A stretch of DNA of 64,000 bases, taken from contig NZ_FNDX01000005.1 of assembly GCF_900099765.1 (NCBI RefSeq), positions 142,057 through 206,056 on the forward strand, read 5' to 3'. Position numbers and translations under genes: made by a program. This DNA is from Paenibacillus typhae (lineage in GTDB: Bacteria > Bacillota > Bacilli > Paenibacillales > Paenibacillaceae). Numbering within the stretch: position 1 is the stretch's first letter; each line of letters opens with the position of its first letter. A model generated the notes under the pieces. That model was not told the origin of the DNA. It worked only from the letters and a program-made list of their open reading frames with translations, and ran no database searches. Positions 34,681 to 43,559 of the stretch are shown here, one piece after another.

Positions 34681-34747
34681 GTTCGTATATCCCCGGAGAT
34701 AAGGTTTGGGGGTTTCTACAGGGAACCGTAAATTCCTGGCTACGAAT
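34681..34747 (+). promoter_or_regulatory. Purine riboswitch aptamer (guanine type)
   Basis: P1 is TTCGTA/TACGAA. The conserved joining segment GTTTCTAC sits between P2 and P3, and P3 carries the loop CCGTAAA. These are the invariant parts of the purine aptamer. The specificity base just before the 3' P1 strand (GGC-TACGAA) is C, which selects guanine or hypoxanthine; adenine aptamers have U here. It lies in the leader of a flavoprotein gene with no obvious purine role. Confidence 0.88.
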
Positions 34748-34787
34748 AGGGTGCATTTTGCATACCTGTGAAGAGCCGGGATTTTTT
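34734..34787 (+). terminator. Riboswitch expression-platform terminator
   Basis: TCCTGGCT (34734-34741) pairs with AGCCGGGA (34774-34781). An inner helix (AGGGTGCA with TGCATACCT, one bulge) sits between, and six T follow. The left arm uses the 3' strand of aptamer P3 and the first base of P1, so aptamer and terminator exclude each other. Confidence 0.7.
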
Positions 34788-34862
34788 GTGTGTTGCGCTA
34801 TAAAATCGCAGAAACGGCGGCTGAGAACGCAGCGTTTCTTCCTGGGAGGAACAAGAGAACAG

Positions 34863-36305
34863 ATGAGTAAATATGATGTGATTGTTGTAGGTGCCGGCCC
34901 GGCCGGAATATTCGCCTGTTATGAACTGACCCGTAAGGCCCCTGACCTGAAGATACTGCTTGTAGATAAAGGCCATGACATTTACCGCCGCAGCTGCCCG
35001 ATCCTGGAGGAAAAAATCAAGCTCTGCCCGCCTGCTGCGGGCCGCAAGGAGTTCGCAGGCTGTCTGCCTGCCTGCTCCATTACTGCAGGTTTCGGGGGAG
35101 CGGGAGCTTACAGCGACGGCAAATTTAATATTACAACTGAATTCGGCGGTTGGATGACCGACTATCTGGCACCGTCCAAGGTGCTGGAGCTGATCGAATA
35201 TGTGGATGCCATCAATCTGGAGCATGGCGCAACCCCGGCCATTACCGATCCGACAACGGACAGCATCCGCAGCATCGAGCAGCGCGGCTACGCCGCTGGA
35301 CTCAAGCTTCTGCGGGCGCAGGTGCGGCATCTGGGTACTGAACAGAATCTGGAGATTCTTAAATCTATTTATGAGTACCTGAAGACTCGGATTGATATGC
35401 AGTTCAAGGCCGAGGTGCAGGACATTATAACCGTTAAGGAAAACGGCAGCCACCGGATTACGGGCATTGAGCTCAAGAATGGAGATATCCATGAAGCGGA
35501 CCAAGTCATGATTGCCCCGGGCCGTGACGGTTCTGCCTGGCTGACTGACGTGCTGAAGAAGCGCCGGCTCAAAATGTACAACAACCAGGTCGATGTCGGT
35601 GTCAGAGTTGAAACATCCGATGTAGTAATGCGCGAGATCAATGAACACCTGTATGAAGGCAAATTTATATTCAATACATCGGTGGGTACCCGAGTCCGGA
35701 CATTCTGCAGCAATCCGTCCGGCCATGTGGTCGTAGAAAATCACAGCGGGGTAATGGCGGCCAACGGACACTCCTATAAAGACCCGGCGCTTGGCTCGAA
35801 GAATACGAACTTCGCCCTGCTGGTGTCCCATACCTTTACAGAGCCGTTTGATAAGCCGAATGAATATGCCCGGGAAATCTGCAAGCGGGCTAACGATCTG
35901 TCGAATGGCGGTGTCATTGTCCAGAAATACGGGGATATCCTGCGCGGACGCCGCTCTACAGAGACCCGGATCAAGGAAGGGTTCCTGGAGCCGACACTGA
36001 AGGAGGCGGTTCCGGGCGATCTTGGCCTCGTCCTGCCATACATCACCATGAAGAGTCTGATTGAAATGGTCGAGGCACTGGAAAAGGTAACCCCGGGCAT
36101 TGCCTCTGAGCATACGCTGTTTTACGGCGTGGAGGCAAAATTCTATTCGGCCCGCCCGAAGCTGACAGAGCAGCTGGAGACGGAAATTTCTGGACTGTAC
36201 TGCGGGGGAGACGGTGCAGGCATTACCCGCGGACTGGCCCAGGCCGGGGCAGCCGGGGTTTGGATTGCCCGCGGCATGCTGGAACGGGTGGCGGCGCACG
36301 CATAA
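34863..36305 (+). CDS. FAD-dependent oxidoreductase (COG2509-like)
   Basis: 480 residues from the ATG at 34863, preferred over an upstream frame opening because GGGAGGA precedes it and the FAD motif follows at once: VIVVGAGPAGIFACYEL. Other blocks are CPAGRK-like cysteines (CPIL, LCPPAAGRKEFAGCLPACS), GFGGAGAYSDGKFN, the GRDGSAWL segment and the C-terminal YCGGDGAGITRGLAQAGAAG. It belongs to the uncharacterised NAD(P)/FAD-dependent dehydrogenases (COG2509). The chemistry is unknown. The purine riboswitch in its leader suggests a link to guanine or hypoxanthine level, which is an inference. Confidence 0.85.
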   Translation: MSKYDVIVVGAGPAGIFACYELTRKAPDLKILLVDKGHDIYRRSCPILEEKIKLCPPAAGRKEFAGCLPACSITAGFGGAGAYSDGKFNITTEFGGWMTDYLAPSKVLELIEYVDAINLEHGATPAITDPTTDSIRSIEQRGYAAGLKLLRAQVRHLGTEQNLEILKSIYEYLKTRIDMQFKAEVQDIITVKENGSHRITGIELKNGDIHEADQVMIAPGRDGSAWLTDVLKKRRLKMYNNQVDVGVRVETSDVVMREINEHLYEGKFIFNTSVGTRVRTFCSNPSGHVVVENHSGVMAANGHSYKDPALGSKNTNFALLVSHTFTEPFDKPNEYAREICKRANDLSNGGVIVQKYGDILRGRRSTETRIKEGFLEPTLKEAVPGDLGLVLPYITMKSLIEMVEALEKVTPGIASEHTLFYGVEAKFYSARPKLTEQLETEISGLYCGGDGAGITRGLAQAGAAGVWIARGMLERVAAHA

Positions 36306-36323
36306 TACAGACTGACTGCTGGC

Positions 36324-36366
36324 GGGCTGTCCTATCGCAGAGCTTCTGCGTAAGGGCAGCCCTTTT
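36324..36366 (+). terminator. Terminator after the FAD oxidoreductase
   Basis: GGGCTGTCCT pairs with AGGGCAGCCC (one wobble) around an inner CGCAGAGCTTCTGCG hairpin, followed by TTTT. Confidence 0.85.
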
Positions 36367-36461
36367 CAGGAGATTTTGTGATGAAAGGACTTCCTTTATT
36401 TAACACTAAACTGTTATAATGTTAGAATACATAACATGACAGAGTGGAGTGGAAGCGGAAA

Positions 36462-37979
36462 ATGCGGGTTCACCGGAGTAAACATGTTCTGGTTGTGCTG
36501 CTGTTACTGGCAGTTGGTCTATACGGGTTGTGGATTGACATCGATTGGCTGCATAAGCTGGTATACCTGGTGCTGATGGCGGCGCTTGGCGGATTCGCGT
36601 GGCATACATACCGCAGTGAAATTTATAGAGACGGGCAGCTTGAAGAGGCGCGGGAGCAGATTGAGGGGCTTGGTAATGAGATTGTTGTTACCTCGGACAA
36701 GCTGCACGGGGCGCTGGAAGAAATCAGCCGGCATACTGAGGGCCTGCAGCAGACAGCTGATTATTCCCATGCCTATGAGGTGGATCTGCAGATACGCAGT
36801 AATGAAGCCAAAGCAAATATTGAGGGTGCTTTTGCGACGATGGAGGGTGTGGCTGAAATGACTGCCCACATCAAAGCCCTGACGGAGCGGCTGGGAACAG
36901 GCATGCAGGATGCGCGCCGGCGGACGGTGGAAATGGTCTGCTCGCTTGAGAATACAGATGAGGTCATGGCTGAGCTGCAGGAGAGAAGCGGGGATATGCT
37001 GGATAAATTCACCTCCCTCAGCGGCCATATTGCCATAGTAGAGGAGATTAACTCCCTGATTGTCGGGATTGTAAATGAGACCTCTTTGCTGGCGCTCAAT
37101 GCTTCAATTGAAGCGGCGCGGGCCGGAGAACAGGGCCGGGGGTTTGCAGTAGTGGCCGCCCGGATCAGACAGCTCGCCGATCAGAGCAGAAGCTCGGTGG
37201 AGCGTTCGTCAGAGGTGCTCCAGGATATCAATAACAGCGTCCGGCAGGTGCTGGATTCTGTGGTTCAAGAGCAGAAGGCGGTCTCCCAAGGTGTACATGA
37301 GGTAGCTGCGGTGAAGCTCCGGCTGTCCGATGTATCCGCAAGAATTGAAGAGGTCGGAACTGCCGTGACGGAGACAGTTGACGCGGCCTCCAGGCAGGGC
37401 AGCCTGATTGGAGCAGCGACAGGAGAGCTGAGCGGTGCGGTCGGCATCGTGAATGAAACCATCGCCGGGGTAGACCTGACCCTGGAGCAGGTGACAAGGC
37501 AGCGGTCGCAGATCAGCCAGCTGAATGAGATCAGTGCCAGCCTGCTGAGTGAGTCGCAGGCTCTGCAGCAGTCGGTGAACCGGATTGCCGGCAGTGGAGC
37601 TGCCGGGACAGAACAGTACACAGTCCGGCTGCAAGAAATGCAAAACGTGCTGCAGGAGCTTGCCGCCAGGCAGGAGCTGTATGTGCCGGATGCGGCCAGC
37701 CACGGCAGCGTGCTTACGGCCTGCATGCGACGGGTGCCGGAGGTACAGGCCATCTGGTCGAACCGGACGGACGGCACGTTTATTTTCTCCGAGCCGGCGG
37801 CCGGACTGATGAATGCGAAGCGCAGGGAATGGTATAGCGGGGCAATCAATGAAGGGGAATATATCTCCCTGCCGTATGTCTCAGCGATCACCAAACGCTC
37901 GTGCATTACGCTCTCACGGGCAATCAAAAATGCCCGTGGAGAGACGGTCGGTGTAGTCGGAATCGACCTGGCGGTATAG
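36462..37979 (+). CDS. Chemoreceptor with C-terminal Cache-like sensor
   Basis: 505 residues from the ATG at 36462; a GTG at 36444 has no ribosome site. Two short membrane helices lie at the N terminus ([17 protein letters not shown] and [15 protein letters not shown]) with almost no external loop. The methyl-accepting signalling domain follows; its hairpin tip is [38 protein letters not shown]. The last 100 residues ([19 protein letters not shown] to [10 protein letters not shown]) resemble a PDC/Cache fold, normally extracytoplasmic and N-terminal. Here it sits behind the signalling domain, probably in the cytosol. TATAAT precedes the gene. The ligand is unknown. Confidence 0.85.
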   Translation: MRVHRSKHVLVVLLLLAVGLYGLWIDIDWLHKLVYLVLMAALGGFAWHTYRSEIYRDGQLEEAREQIEGLGNEIVVTSDKLHGALEEISRHTEGLQQTADYSHAYEVDLQIRSNEAKANIEGAFATMEGVAEMTAHIKALTERLGTGMQDARRRTVEMVCSLENTDEVMAELQERSGDMLDKFTSLSGHIAIVEEINSLIVGIVNETSLLALNASIEAARAGEQGRGFAVVAARIRQLADQSRSSVERSSEVLQDINNSVRQVLDSVVQEQKAVSQGVHEVAAVKLRLSDVSARIEEVGTAVTETVDAASRQGSLIGAATGELSGAVGIVNETIAGVDLTLEQVTRQRSQISQLNEISASLLSESQALQQSVNRIAGSGAAGTEQYTVRLQEMQNVLQELAARQELYVPDAASHGSVLTACMRRVPEVQAIWSNRTDGTFIFSEPAAGLMNAKRREWYSGAINEGEYISLPYVSAITKRSCITLSRAIKNARGETVGVVGIDLAV

Positions 37980-38064
37980 GCGGAATGGGGCACAGTTACT
38001 TGACCGGCCAATGTCAGCAGTGCGCCAGGATAGACATAACCGGAGGATAGCCATACAAGCAGCA

Positions 38065-38092
38065 GCCGGCCCTAATTGAGGGCCGGCTTCTT
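38065..38092. terminator. Bidirectional hairpin between chemoreceptor and nucleotidyltransferase genes
   Basis: GCCGGCCCT and AGGGCCGGC form a nine-base-pair stem followed by TTCTTGTT on the plus strand. The minus-strand side is less T-rich. Confidence 0.65.
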
Positions 38093-38127
38093 GTTCATGA
38101 TTGAGCATGAGGCTATGAATCAAACAG

Positions 38128-38706
38128 CTAATCCCCGGATGGAGGAACAATCTGCAGCTGAGGCCAAACCGCCGGCCAGTTCTTTTTGGCAACCCTTTGC
38201 CCGTAGACGCTTTGAAGCTTAGGTGCTGCTAGGAAATGGGGAGACGGCCGGACTACCAGGTGAATGACATCCTGTATGCCATGAGGGGCAGATAAAAGCA
38301 GATCCTCCTCTGCAGTGAGAGCCAGTCCAAGCGCTGTAGCGGTTTCCGGGAAATGGGCCATTCCGTCCGTTGAAGAGGTGTAAGGTGCCAAGCCGTTAAC
38401 CGTATGCATTCTGGCCTGGTTCTTCACGGACCAGGGAGTGGTGCCGTCTATCTCCCGCAGCCGGGCTTCCAGATGCTTTTCCGTCTCCTCGCGCCGATCA
38501 GCCGGATCATAATAGATAACATCCACATCGGCAAGCGGAGTCCTGCTGCTGAAGCCGTGCTGAATATCCCACACTTTGGAGCGTACAAATCCGGCGCAGA
38601 CCCAGCAGTCCGGCAGCCCAAGGGTGCGTACAGCAGTCAGTATCTCCATCATCCAGCGGTCTTCTTTTACAGCCTGCAGCAGCTCCTGCTCGTTCGTAAT
38701 ACGCAA
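38128..38706 (-). CDS. Nucleotidyltransferase family protein (NTP_transf_6)
   Basis: 192 residues from a TTG at 38706, which has AAGGAGG nine bases upstream; a GTG at 38715 is too close to it. The family (formerly DUF925) is marked by CWVCAGFVRSKVWDI, the catalytic-type PLADVDVIYYD and WSVKNQARMH. These are predicted nucleotidyltransferases of unknown substrate. It is a single gene, convergent with the chemoreceptor. Confidence 0.87.
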   Translation of the reverse strand: MRITNEQELLQAVKEDRWMMEILTAVRTLGLPDCWVCAGFVRSKVWDIQHGFSSRTPLADVDVIYYDPADRREETEKHLEARLREIDGTTPWSVKNQARMHTVNGLAPYTSSTDGMAHFPETATALGLALTAEEDLLLSAPHGIQDVIHLVVRPSPHFLAAPKLQSVYGQRVAKKNWPAVWPQLQIVPPSGD

Positions 38707-38828
38707 ACCAAACACACCTCCTTAATCTTGTTCAGCCAGTTAAAGAGCGGCTCAGGCCCCCGGCAGCAATCCTTTTATTATAAGGGTTAATAGGTCAGGA
38801 GGATATGCCGGATGACTGCGGCGGCAGA

Positions 38829-38857
38829 TTGCTAAGAGGGAGGGCACACTCTATAAT
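38829..38857 (+). promoter_or_regulatory. Promoter of lytS-lytT
   Basis: TTGCTA, a 17-base spacer and TATAAT, 33 bases before the lytS start. Confidence 0.75.
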
Positions 38858-38889
38858 GTACCTTTAGATTGACCATGGGAGGCGTAATT

Positions 38890-40551
38890 GTGCATTATAA
38901 CCTTACGATTCTGCTGCAATTGTTCGAGCGGGCGGCGCTGCTGCTGATGTGCCTGTTCGTGCTGACCCGGCTGCCGCGGTTTAAGGAGATTTTTATAAAA
39001 GGGGCTTATGCTCCGCAGGAACTGGCTATGGTAACTGTGGTGTTCAGCCTGTTTGCTATTTTGGGGACGTATACGGGCATAAATGTGGAAGGGTCGCTTG
39101 TGAACGTGCGGATCATTGCCATCGTAGCCGGGGGGATTCTGTTCGGACCCTGGGTAGGGATGATTACCGGCCTGATCTCCGGGGTGCACCGGTTTCTGAT
39201 AGATATCGGCGGTGTGACTTCGGTGCCCTGCCTGATTACAAGTATTACAGCCGGAGTGGTGTCCGGTGTAATCTACCGGCGAACTTCGCCGGACAAACGC
39301 TGGATCGCCGGTATTCTGGCCGGCATGATCTGTGAAGCGCTGACGATGGTGCTGATCCTGGTGATGGCGAACCCGGCCTCGCTTGGTGCGGATATTGTGT
39401 CAAAGATTGCTTTTCCGATGATTGCCGGTCAGATTTGTGTCGGGTTCATTGTTATGCTGGTGCAGAGTGTGGAAGGGGAGAAGGAACGGATTGCCGCGAA
39501 GCAGTCGAAGCTGGCCCTGGATATTGCGAACAAGACGCTTCCGTATTTCCGTAACATCAACCCCCAGTCGCTGCGGACCATCTGCGAAATTATCAAGGAC
39601 GATATCGGAGCTGATGCTGTAGCCATTACCGATACCGGCCACATCCGCGCTTATGTCGGTGTTGGTGAGGAATACTATACCGAGACGGATGAAATTATCA
39701 GCGAAGAGACGAAGAAAACAATCAGCAGCGGAGAGATCACCATCCGGGATGATGATACCGAATATATGAACCGGGCGATCCGCTCACTGATCATTATTCC
39801 GCTTAAGGAGAAGGGTGAGGTGACCGGGGCACTGAAAATTTATTACACCAAAGCCCACAAAATCACCTATTCCCTTCAGGCTATGGCCGTCGGTCTTTCG
39901 CAGATCATCTCAACGCTGATGGAGGTGTCGCGGGTCGAAGGGATCAAGGAGATGGCCAACAAGGCGGAGCTGAAGGCGTTGCAGACCAGCATTAACCCCC
40001 ACTTTTTGTTTAATGCGCTGAATGCGATTGCTTCGTCAATCCGCATTGATCCCGATAAGGCGCGGGAGCTTATTGTCAATCTGTCCGGCTATATGCGCTA
40101 CAATCTTGAGCTGTCGGACGAGTTCATTGATATCCGGCGTGAGCTGCAGCAGGTCCAGCAGTATGTGGAGATCGAGAAGGCGCGCTTTGGCAGCCGGCTG
40201 GCGGTGGAGTATGACATCGACGAGGTCGAGGTACGGATTCCGAGCCTGATCATCCAGCCGCTGGTGGAAAATGCGATTATGCACGGTATTCTTAAAGCGC
40301 GTGGCCAAGGTACAGTAACGATCTCGGTAAAAGACCTGGGGAAGGCTGTACGGGTCGGAATCGCCGATACCGGTGCCGGGATCAGTGAGGAAACGATTGA
40401 ACGGGTCTACAGCGGCCATATGCCGGATAATAAAATAGGACTGTACAATGTACACCAGCGGGTGAAGCTGATTTACGGCCAGGGCCTGACCATCCGCAGG
40501 CTGGATAAAGGGACGGACATTTATTTTGACGTCAAAAAGGAGCAGCGATGA
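38890..40551 (+). CDS. lytS: LytS-type sensor histidine kinase
   Basis: 553 residues from a GTG at 38890 with GGGAGG seven bases upstream. The N terminus is the 5TMR-LYT membrane sensor (about residues 1-195: [21 protein letters not shown]). A GAF-like domain follows at about 215-350, then the histidine kinase core with phospho-acceptor [17 protein letters not shown] and a C-terminal ATPase domain ([15 protein letters not shown]-like [11 protein letters not shown]). It pairs with the LytTR regulator it overlaps by four bases. Relatives sense pyruvate (LytST, YpdA, BtsS). The transporter encoded behind the pair supports the same here. Confidence 0.92.
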   Translation: MHYNLTILLQLFERAALLLMCLFVLTRLPRFKEIFIKGAYAPQELAMVTVVFSLFAILGTYTGINVEGSLVNVRIIAIVAGGILFGPWVGMITGLISGVHRFLIDIGGVTSVPCLITSITAGVVSGVIYRRTSPDKRWIAGILAGMICEALTMVLILVMANPASLGADIVSKIAFPMIAGQICVGFIVMLVQSVEGEKERIAAKQSKLALDIANKTLPYFRNINPQSLRTICEIIKDDIGADAVAITDTGHIRAYVGVGEEYYTETDEIISEETKKTISSGEITIRDDDTEYMNRAIRSLIIIPLKEKGEVTGALKIYYTKAHKITYSLQAMAVGLSQIISTLMEVSRVEGIKEMANKAELKALQTSINPHFLFNALNAIASSIRIDPDKARELIVNLSGYMRYNLELSDEFIDIRRELQQVQQYVEIEKARFGSRLAVEYDIDEVEVRIPSLIIQPLVENAIMHGILKARGQGTVTISVKDLGKAVRVGIADTGAGISEETIERVYSGHMPDNKIGLYNVHQRVKLIYGQGLTIRRLDKGTDIYFDVKKEQR

Positions 40552-41276
40552 GAGCGATAATTGTGGAGGATGAGGTGCTGGCCAGACAGGAGCTGGCTTT
40601 TCTGGTCGGAGCGCACAGCAGCATAAGAATAGCTGCCGAATTTGAGGACGGGCTGGATGCACTGAAGTATCTGCAGACAGAAGAGGTCGATGTGATCTTT
40701 CTCGATATTAACATCCCCTCGATTGACGGTGTGCTGCTGGCCCAGAATATCAGCCGTTTCTCGGTTAAGCCCTATATTGTGTTCATTACAGCGTACAAGG
40801 AGCATGCCGCCGAGGCGTTTGAGATTGAGGCTTTTGACTACATTCTGAAGCCCTACAGCGAAACACGGATCAAGACAATGCTGCACAAGCTGGAGGGGGC
40901 GTTTGCGGCGCGCGGGCGGCAAGGCGAAGAAGAACGGACGAAGCTAAGCGATAAAGTGAACCTGTGGAAAAATGAAAAGATCATCGTCGTCGATGCGGAC
41001 GAGATCTATTATGCTTCGGCGCAGGAGAAAACGACGAGCGTGATCACTAAGGGTGAGGAATACAGTATGGCTCTAAGCATCAGTGAATTTCACAGCCGGC
41101 TGCCGCAGGACCGCTTTTTCCGCTGTCACCGCTCCTATCTTGTGAACCTGTCCAAGATCAAGGAAATCATCCCCTGGTTCAATAATACTTATCTGCTGCG
41201 GCTGCGCGATCTGGATGCTGAAGTGCCGGTCAGCCGCGGCAAGGTGAAGGAATTCAGGCAGATCATGCGCCTCTAG
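40548..41276 (+). CDS. lytT: LytTR response regulator
   Basis: 242 residues. The receiver domain has [11 protein letters not shown], the phospho-acceptor in [14 protein letters not shown], and the lysine motif in [10 protein letters not shown]. The C-terminal LytTR DNA-binding domain (about 140-242) shows [35 protein letters not shown] and a [11 protein letters not shown] tail. LytTR regulators bind paired direct repeats one or two helical turns apart. Such a pair with 21-base spacing lies immediately behind this gene and ahead of the transporter promoter. Confidence 0.94.
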   Translation: MRAIIVEDEVLARQELAFLVGAHSSIRIAAEFEDGLDALKYLQTEEVDVIFLDINIPSIDGVLLAQNISRFSVKPYIVFITAYKEHAAEAFEIEAFDYILKPYSETRIKTMLHKLEGAFAARGRQGEEERTKLSDKVNLWKNEKIIVVDADEIYYASAQEKTTSVITKGEEYSMALSISEFHSRLPQDRFFRCHRSYLVNLSKIKEIIPWFNNTYLLRLRDLDAEVPVSRGKVKEFRQIMRL

Positions 41277-41280
41277 CGGC

Positions 41281-41346
41281 CGTTCATTCCCTGTTACCGT
41301 CATCTCATTCCGGATTTCTCTCAAGAAAGCGTTATTTCGCTACAAT
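41281..41346 (+). promoter_or_regulatory. Predicted LytT direct repeats and activated promoter
   Basis: TCATTCC occurs at 41284-41290 and again at 41305-41311, exactly 21 bases apart. A -10 TACAAT follows at 41341-41346 with a poor -35 (CTCTCA at 41318-41323), as expected of an activator-dependent promoter. The second repeat ends six bases before the -35. Confidence 0.55.
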
Positions 41347-41398
41347 GAGGAGGCAAAGAAGACCTCAAGCGACATCAGAGAGAAAGAAGGAATCATCC

Positions 41399-42652
41399 AT
41401 GAATACGGCTATGCCAGGCAATAAAAAATGGCTTATCGTTCTAGGCACAGTAATCATGCAAATGGGACTGGGAACCATTTATACATGGAGCCTGTTCAAT
41501 GCACAGCTTGTCAGCAAGTTCGGCTGGGAGCTCAGCTCTGTTTCCATAACGTTTTCCATTACCAGCTTCGCCCTGGCCTTCGCGACGCTGTTCGCGGGGA
41601 AGCTGCAGGACCGGTTCGGCCTCCGCAGGCTGACCGCTGCTGCAGGGATTATGCTGGGGCTTGGTCTGATCCTGAGCTCGCAGGCGAGCTCACTCCCGAT
41701 GTTTTATCTGCTGGCCGGCGTAGTGGTGGGTTATGCGGACGGTACGGCTTATATTACCTCGCTGTCCAATCTGATTAAATGGTTCCCCAAAAATAAAGGG
41801 CTGATCTCCGGGGTATCCGTCGGGGCGTATGGCACCGGCAGCCTGATCTTCAAATATATCACCGGCAGCCTGATTGAGTCCCAGGGCGTTTCCGGTGCTT
41901 TTCTGTACTGGGGCATGATTGTGATGGTCATGATCGTCATCGGTTCAATGCTGGTGAGGGAAGCTCCGGCTCCGGCAAAGGCTGTCTCCGGCAGAACGGC
42001 TGCTTCGGGCGGTACAGTGATACCGGCCAAAGACTATACAGTAAAAGAAATGCTGCGCACCAAGGAAGCTTATCTGCTGTTCGTCATCTTTTTCACGGCC
42101 TGCATGAGCGGCCTCTACCTGATCGGCATCGTGAAGGACATCGGCGTGACGCTGGCCGGTCTGGATGTAGCGGCTGCGGCCAATGCCGTAGCGATGATTG
42201 CCATCTTCAACACAGCCGGACGCCTGATTCTCGGCGCGCTGTCCGACCGGATGAGCCGGCTGAAGCTGCTCAGCATCACCCTGGCGGTGACAGCTGCAGC
42301 GATGTTCACCCTCAGCTATGCTGCCTTGAACTATGGGCTGTTCTTCACCTGTGTTGCCGCCATTGCCTTCTGCTTTGGAGGTAACATAACCATCTTCCCG
42401 GCAATCGTCAGCGATTTCTTCGGTCTGAAGAATCACAGCAAGAACTACGGTGTTATCTATCAGGGCTTTGGAATCGGCGCATTGTCCGGTTCGTTCATCG
42501 CGGCGCTGCTCGGCGGATTCAAGCCTACCTTCATCATCATCGGGCTGCTGTGCATCCTGGCCTGCCTCATTGCGGTTTCCCTGAAGGCGCCGGGACAAAG
42601 ACAGGCAAGGGAAAAGGGAATGAGCCTGAAGCCTTCGCGGCCTACGGCTTAA
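41399..42652 (+). CDS. OFA family MFS transporter (YhjX-like)
   Basis: 417 residues from the ATG at 41399 (AGAAGGAATC upstream); an earlier in-frame ATG at 41345 adds a charged tail unlike the family. Twelve membrane segments are present. Family signs are MGLGTIYTWSLFNAQLVSKFGWE, the loop GKLQDRFGLRRL and GGNITIFPAIVSDFFGLKNHSKNYGVIYQGFGIGAL. The oxalate/formate antiporter family includes Escherichia coli YhjX, controlled by the LytS/LytTR pair YpdAB in response to pyruvate. The same gene set is here, so transport of pyruvate or a related monocarboxylate is likely. Confidence 0.88.
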   Translation: MNTAMPGNKKWLIVLGTVIMQMGLGTIYTWSLFNAQLVSKFGWELSSVSITFSITSFALAFATLFAGKLQDRFGLRRLTAAAGIMLGLGLILSSQASSLPMFYLLAGVVVGYADGTAYITSLSNLIKWFPKNKGLISGVSVGAYGTGSLIFKYITGSLIESQGVSGAFLYWGMIVMVMIVIGSMLVREAPAPAKAVSGRTAASGGTVIPAKDYTVKEMLRTKEAYLLFVIFFTACMSGLYLIGIVKDIGVTLAGLDVAAAANAVAMIAIFNTAGRLILGALSDRMSRLKLLSITLAVTAAAMFTLSYAALNYGLFFTCVAAIAFCFGGNITIFPAIVSDFFGLKNHSKNYGVIYQGFGIGALSGSFIAALLGGFKPTFIIIGLLCILACLIAVSLKAPGQRQAREKGMSLKPSRPTA

Positions 42653-42723
42653 CCATATATAGCAACATGTCGGCTTAAGAGTGATACAGACAAAGAGAAG
42701 GCTGCCTGTAGAGCAGCCAGGAG

Positions 42724-42767
42724 AGAGATATTTGCCTACGTTTATGCGGCGGCGGGTATCTCTTTTT
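42724..42767 (+). terminator. Terminator after the OFA transporter
   Basis: AGAGATATTTGCC pairs with GGCGGGTATCTCT (13 pairs, three of them wobble), followed by TTTT. Confidence 0.65.
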
Positions 42768-42971
42768 GGCATGTTTACACTTTGGGGAGGACTGGGGAGC
42801 AGGCGGTCGAAATGCTATAGCAGGGGCAGACCAACGGATCAGGATAAAAAGGATGATGAAGTTCCATTTACATGGCCGAAAATAATTTGCCGGAGACAGG
42901 CACTTTTTGGAGAGGCCGGGTGTTATAGAGATATACATGGAAAGGAGGCGCTGGCAACGTCACAGGAGCAT
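42768..42971 (+). other. Leader region of the sigma factor gene, no clear promoter
   Basis: This 200-base stretch stays open in the sigma-factor frame, but the translation looks non-coding. I found no confident -35/-10 pair or ECF-type autoregulatory promoter. AAAGGAGG at about 42940-42948 is a good ribosome site but has no ATG, GTG or TTG at the right distance in frame. Confidence 0.5.
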
Positions 42972-43559
42972 TTGCATGAGAAGGAGCAGGTGGAGGCTGT
43001 AGTCGCGCAGGTCCAGCAGGGCAACCGGGAAATCTATGCCTGGATTGTCGGACAGTTTCAGCAGCCGCTGTACCGTTATTGCTGCCGTATGCTGGCTAAC
43101 CGGCAGGATGCTGAAGATGCGGTGCAGGATATTCTGGTCAAAGCCTACCAGTCTATCGGAAGGTACAGGCAGGAGGTCAGCTTCTCTGCCTGGCTCTACA
43201 AGATTGCGGGCAATCATTGTCTCAATCTGCTGCGCCGGCGGCGGATGCAGGAGCGCATCCTGCGCCTGTTCCGGCCGGATACGGTGAGCATCGGCGCGGA
43301 GCAGCAGATGGAGGCCCGGATATTCAGCCCGGGGCTGGGCGCGGCACTCGGGTCACTGACACCGGAGGAACGGAATATTCTGGTGCTGCGGGTTTTTGAG
43401 GAGCAGACCTTTCAGGAGATGGGGCAGATTCTCGGCAGCAGTCCCAATGCGCTGCACAAGCGGATGGAGCGGATCAAGCGGAAGGTCAGGAATACGATGA
43501 AGACAGAGGAGGAAATCTCTTGGAACGAGCCGGAGTCCATAGCGGGCACCAAGATATAA
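42972..43559 (+). CDS. ECF-type RNA polymerase sigma factor
   Basis: 195 residues from a TTG at 42972. The start is uncertain; the frame is open to 42681. Region 2 is clear: LYRYCCRMLANRQDAEDAVQDILVKAYQSIGRY, and the region 2.3/2.4 part is FSAWLYKIAGNHCLNLLRR. Region 4 is LTPEERNILVLRVFEEQTFQEMGQILGSSPNALHKRMERIKRKVR. Its end overlaps the next gene by 40 bases, so the two are coupled. It directs polymerase to a small regulon, probably envelope-related given the membrane partner. Confidence 0.9.
   Translation: MHEKEQVEAVVAQVQQGNREIYAWIVGQFQQPLYRYCCRMLANRQDAEDAVQDILVKAYQSIGRYRQEVSFSAWLYKIAGNHCLNLLRRRRMQERILRLFRPDTVSIGAEQQMEARIFSPGLGAALGSLTPEERNILVLRVFEEQTFQEMGQILGSSPNALHKRMERIKRKVRNTMKTEEEISWNEPESIAGTKI

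Noticed and set aside
34740..36299. 519-codon minus-strand open frame over the FAD oxidoreductase
   Set aside because: The plus-strand frame has a clear FAD motif, ribosome site and riboswitch; the reverse frame is a shadow.
42681..42971. Extended N terminus of the ECF sigma factor from ATG 42681
   Set aside because: It would overlap the terminator at 42724-42767 and adds basic, family-unlike sequence before region 2.
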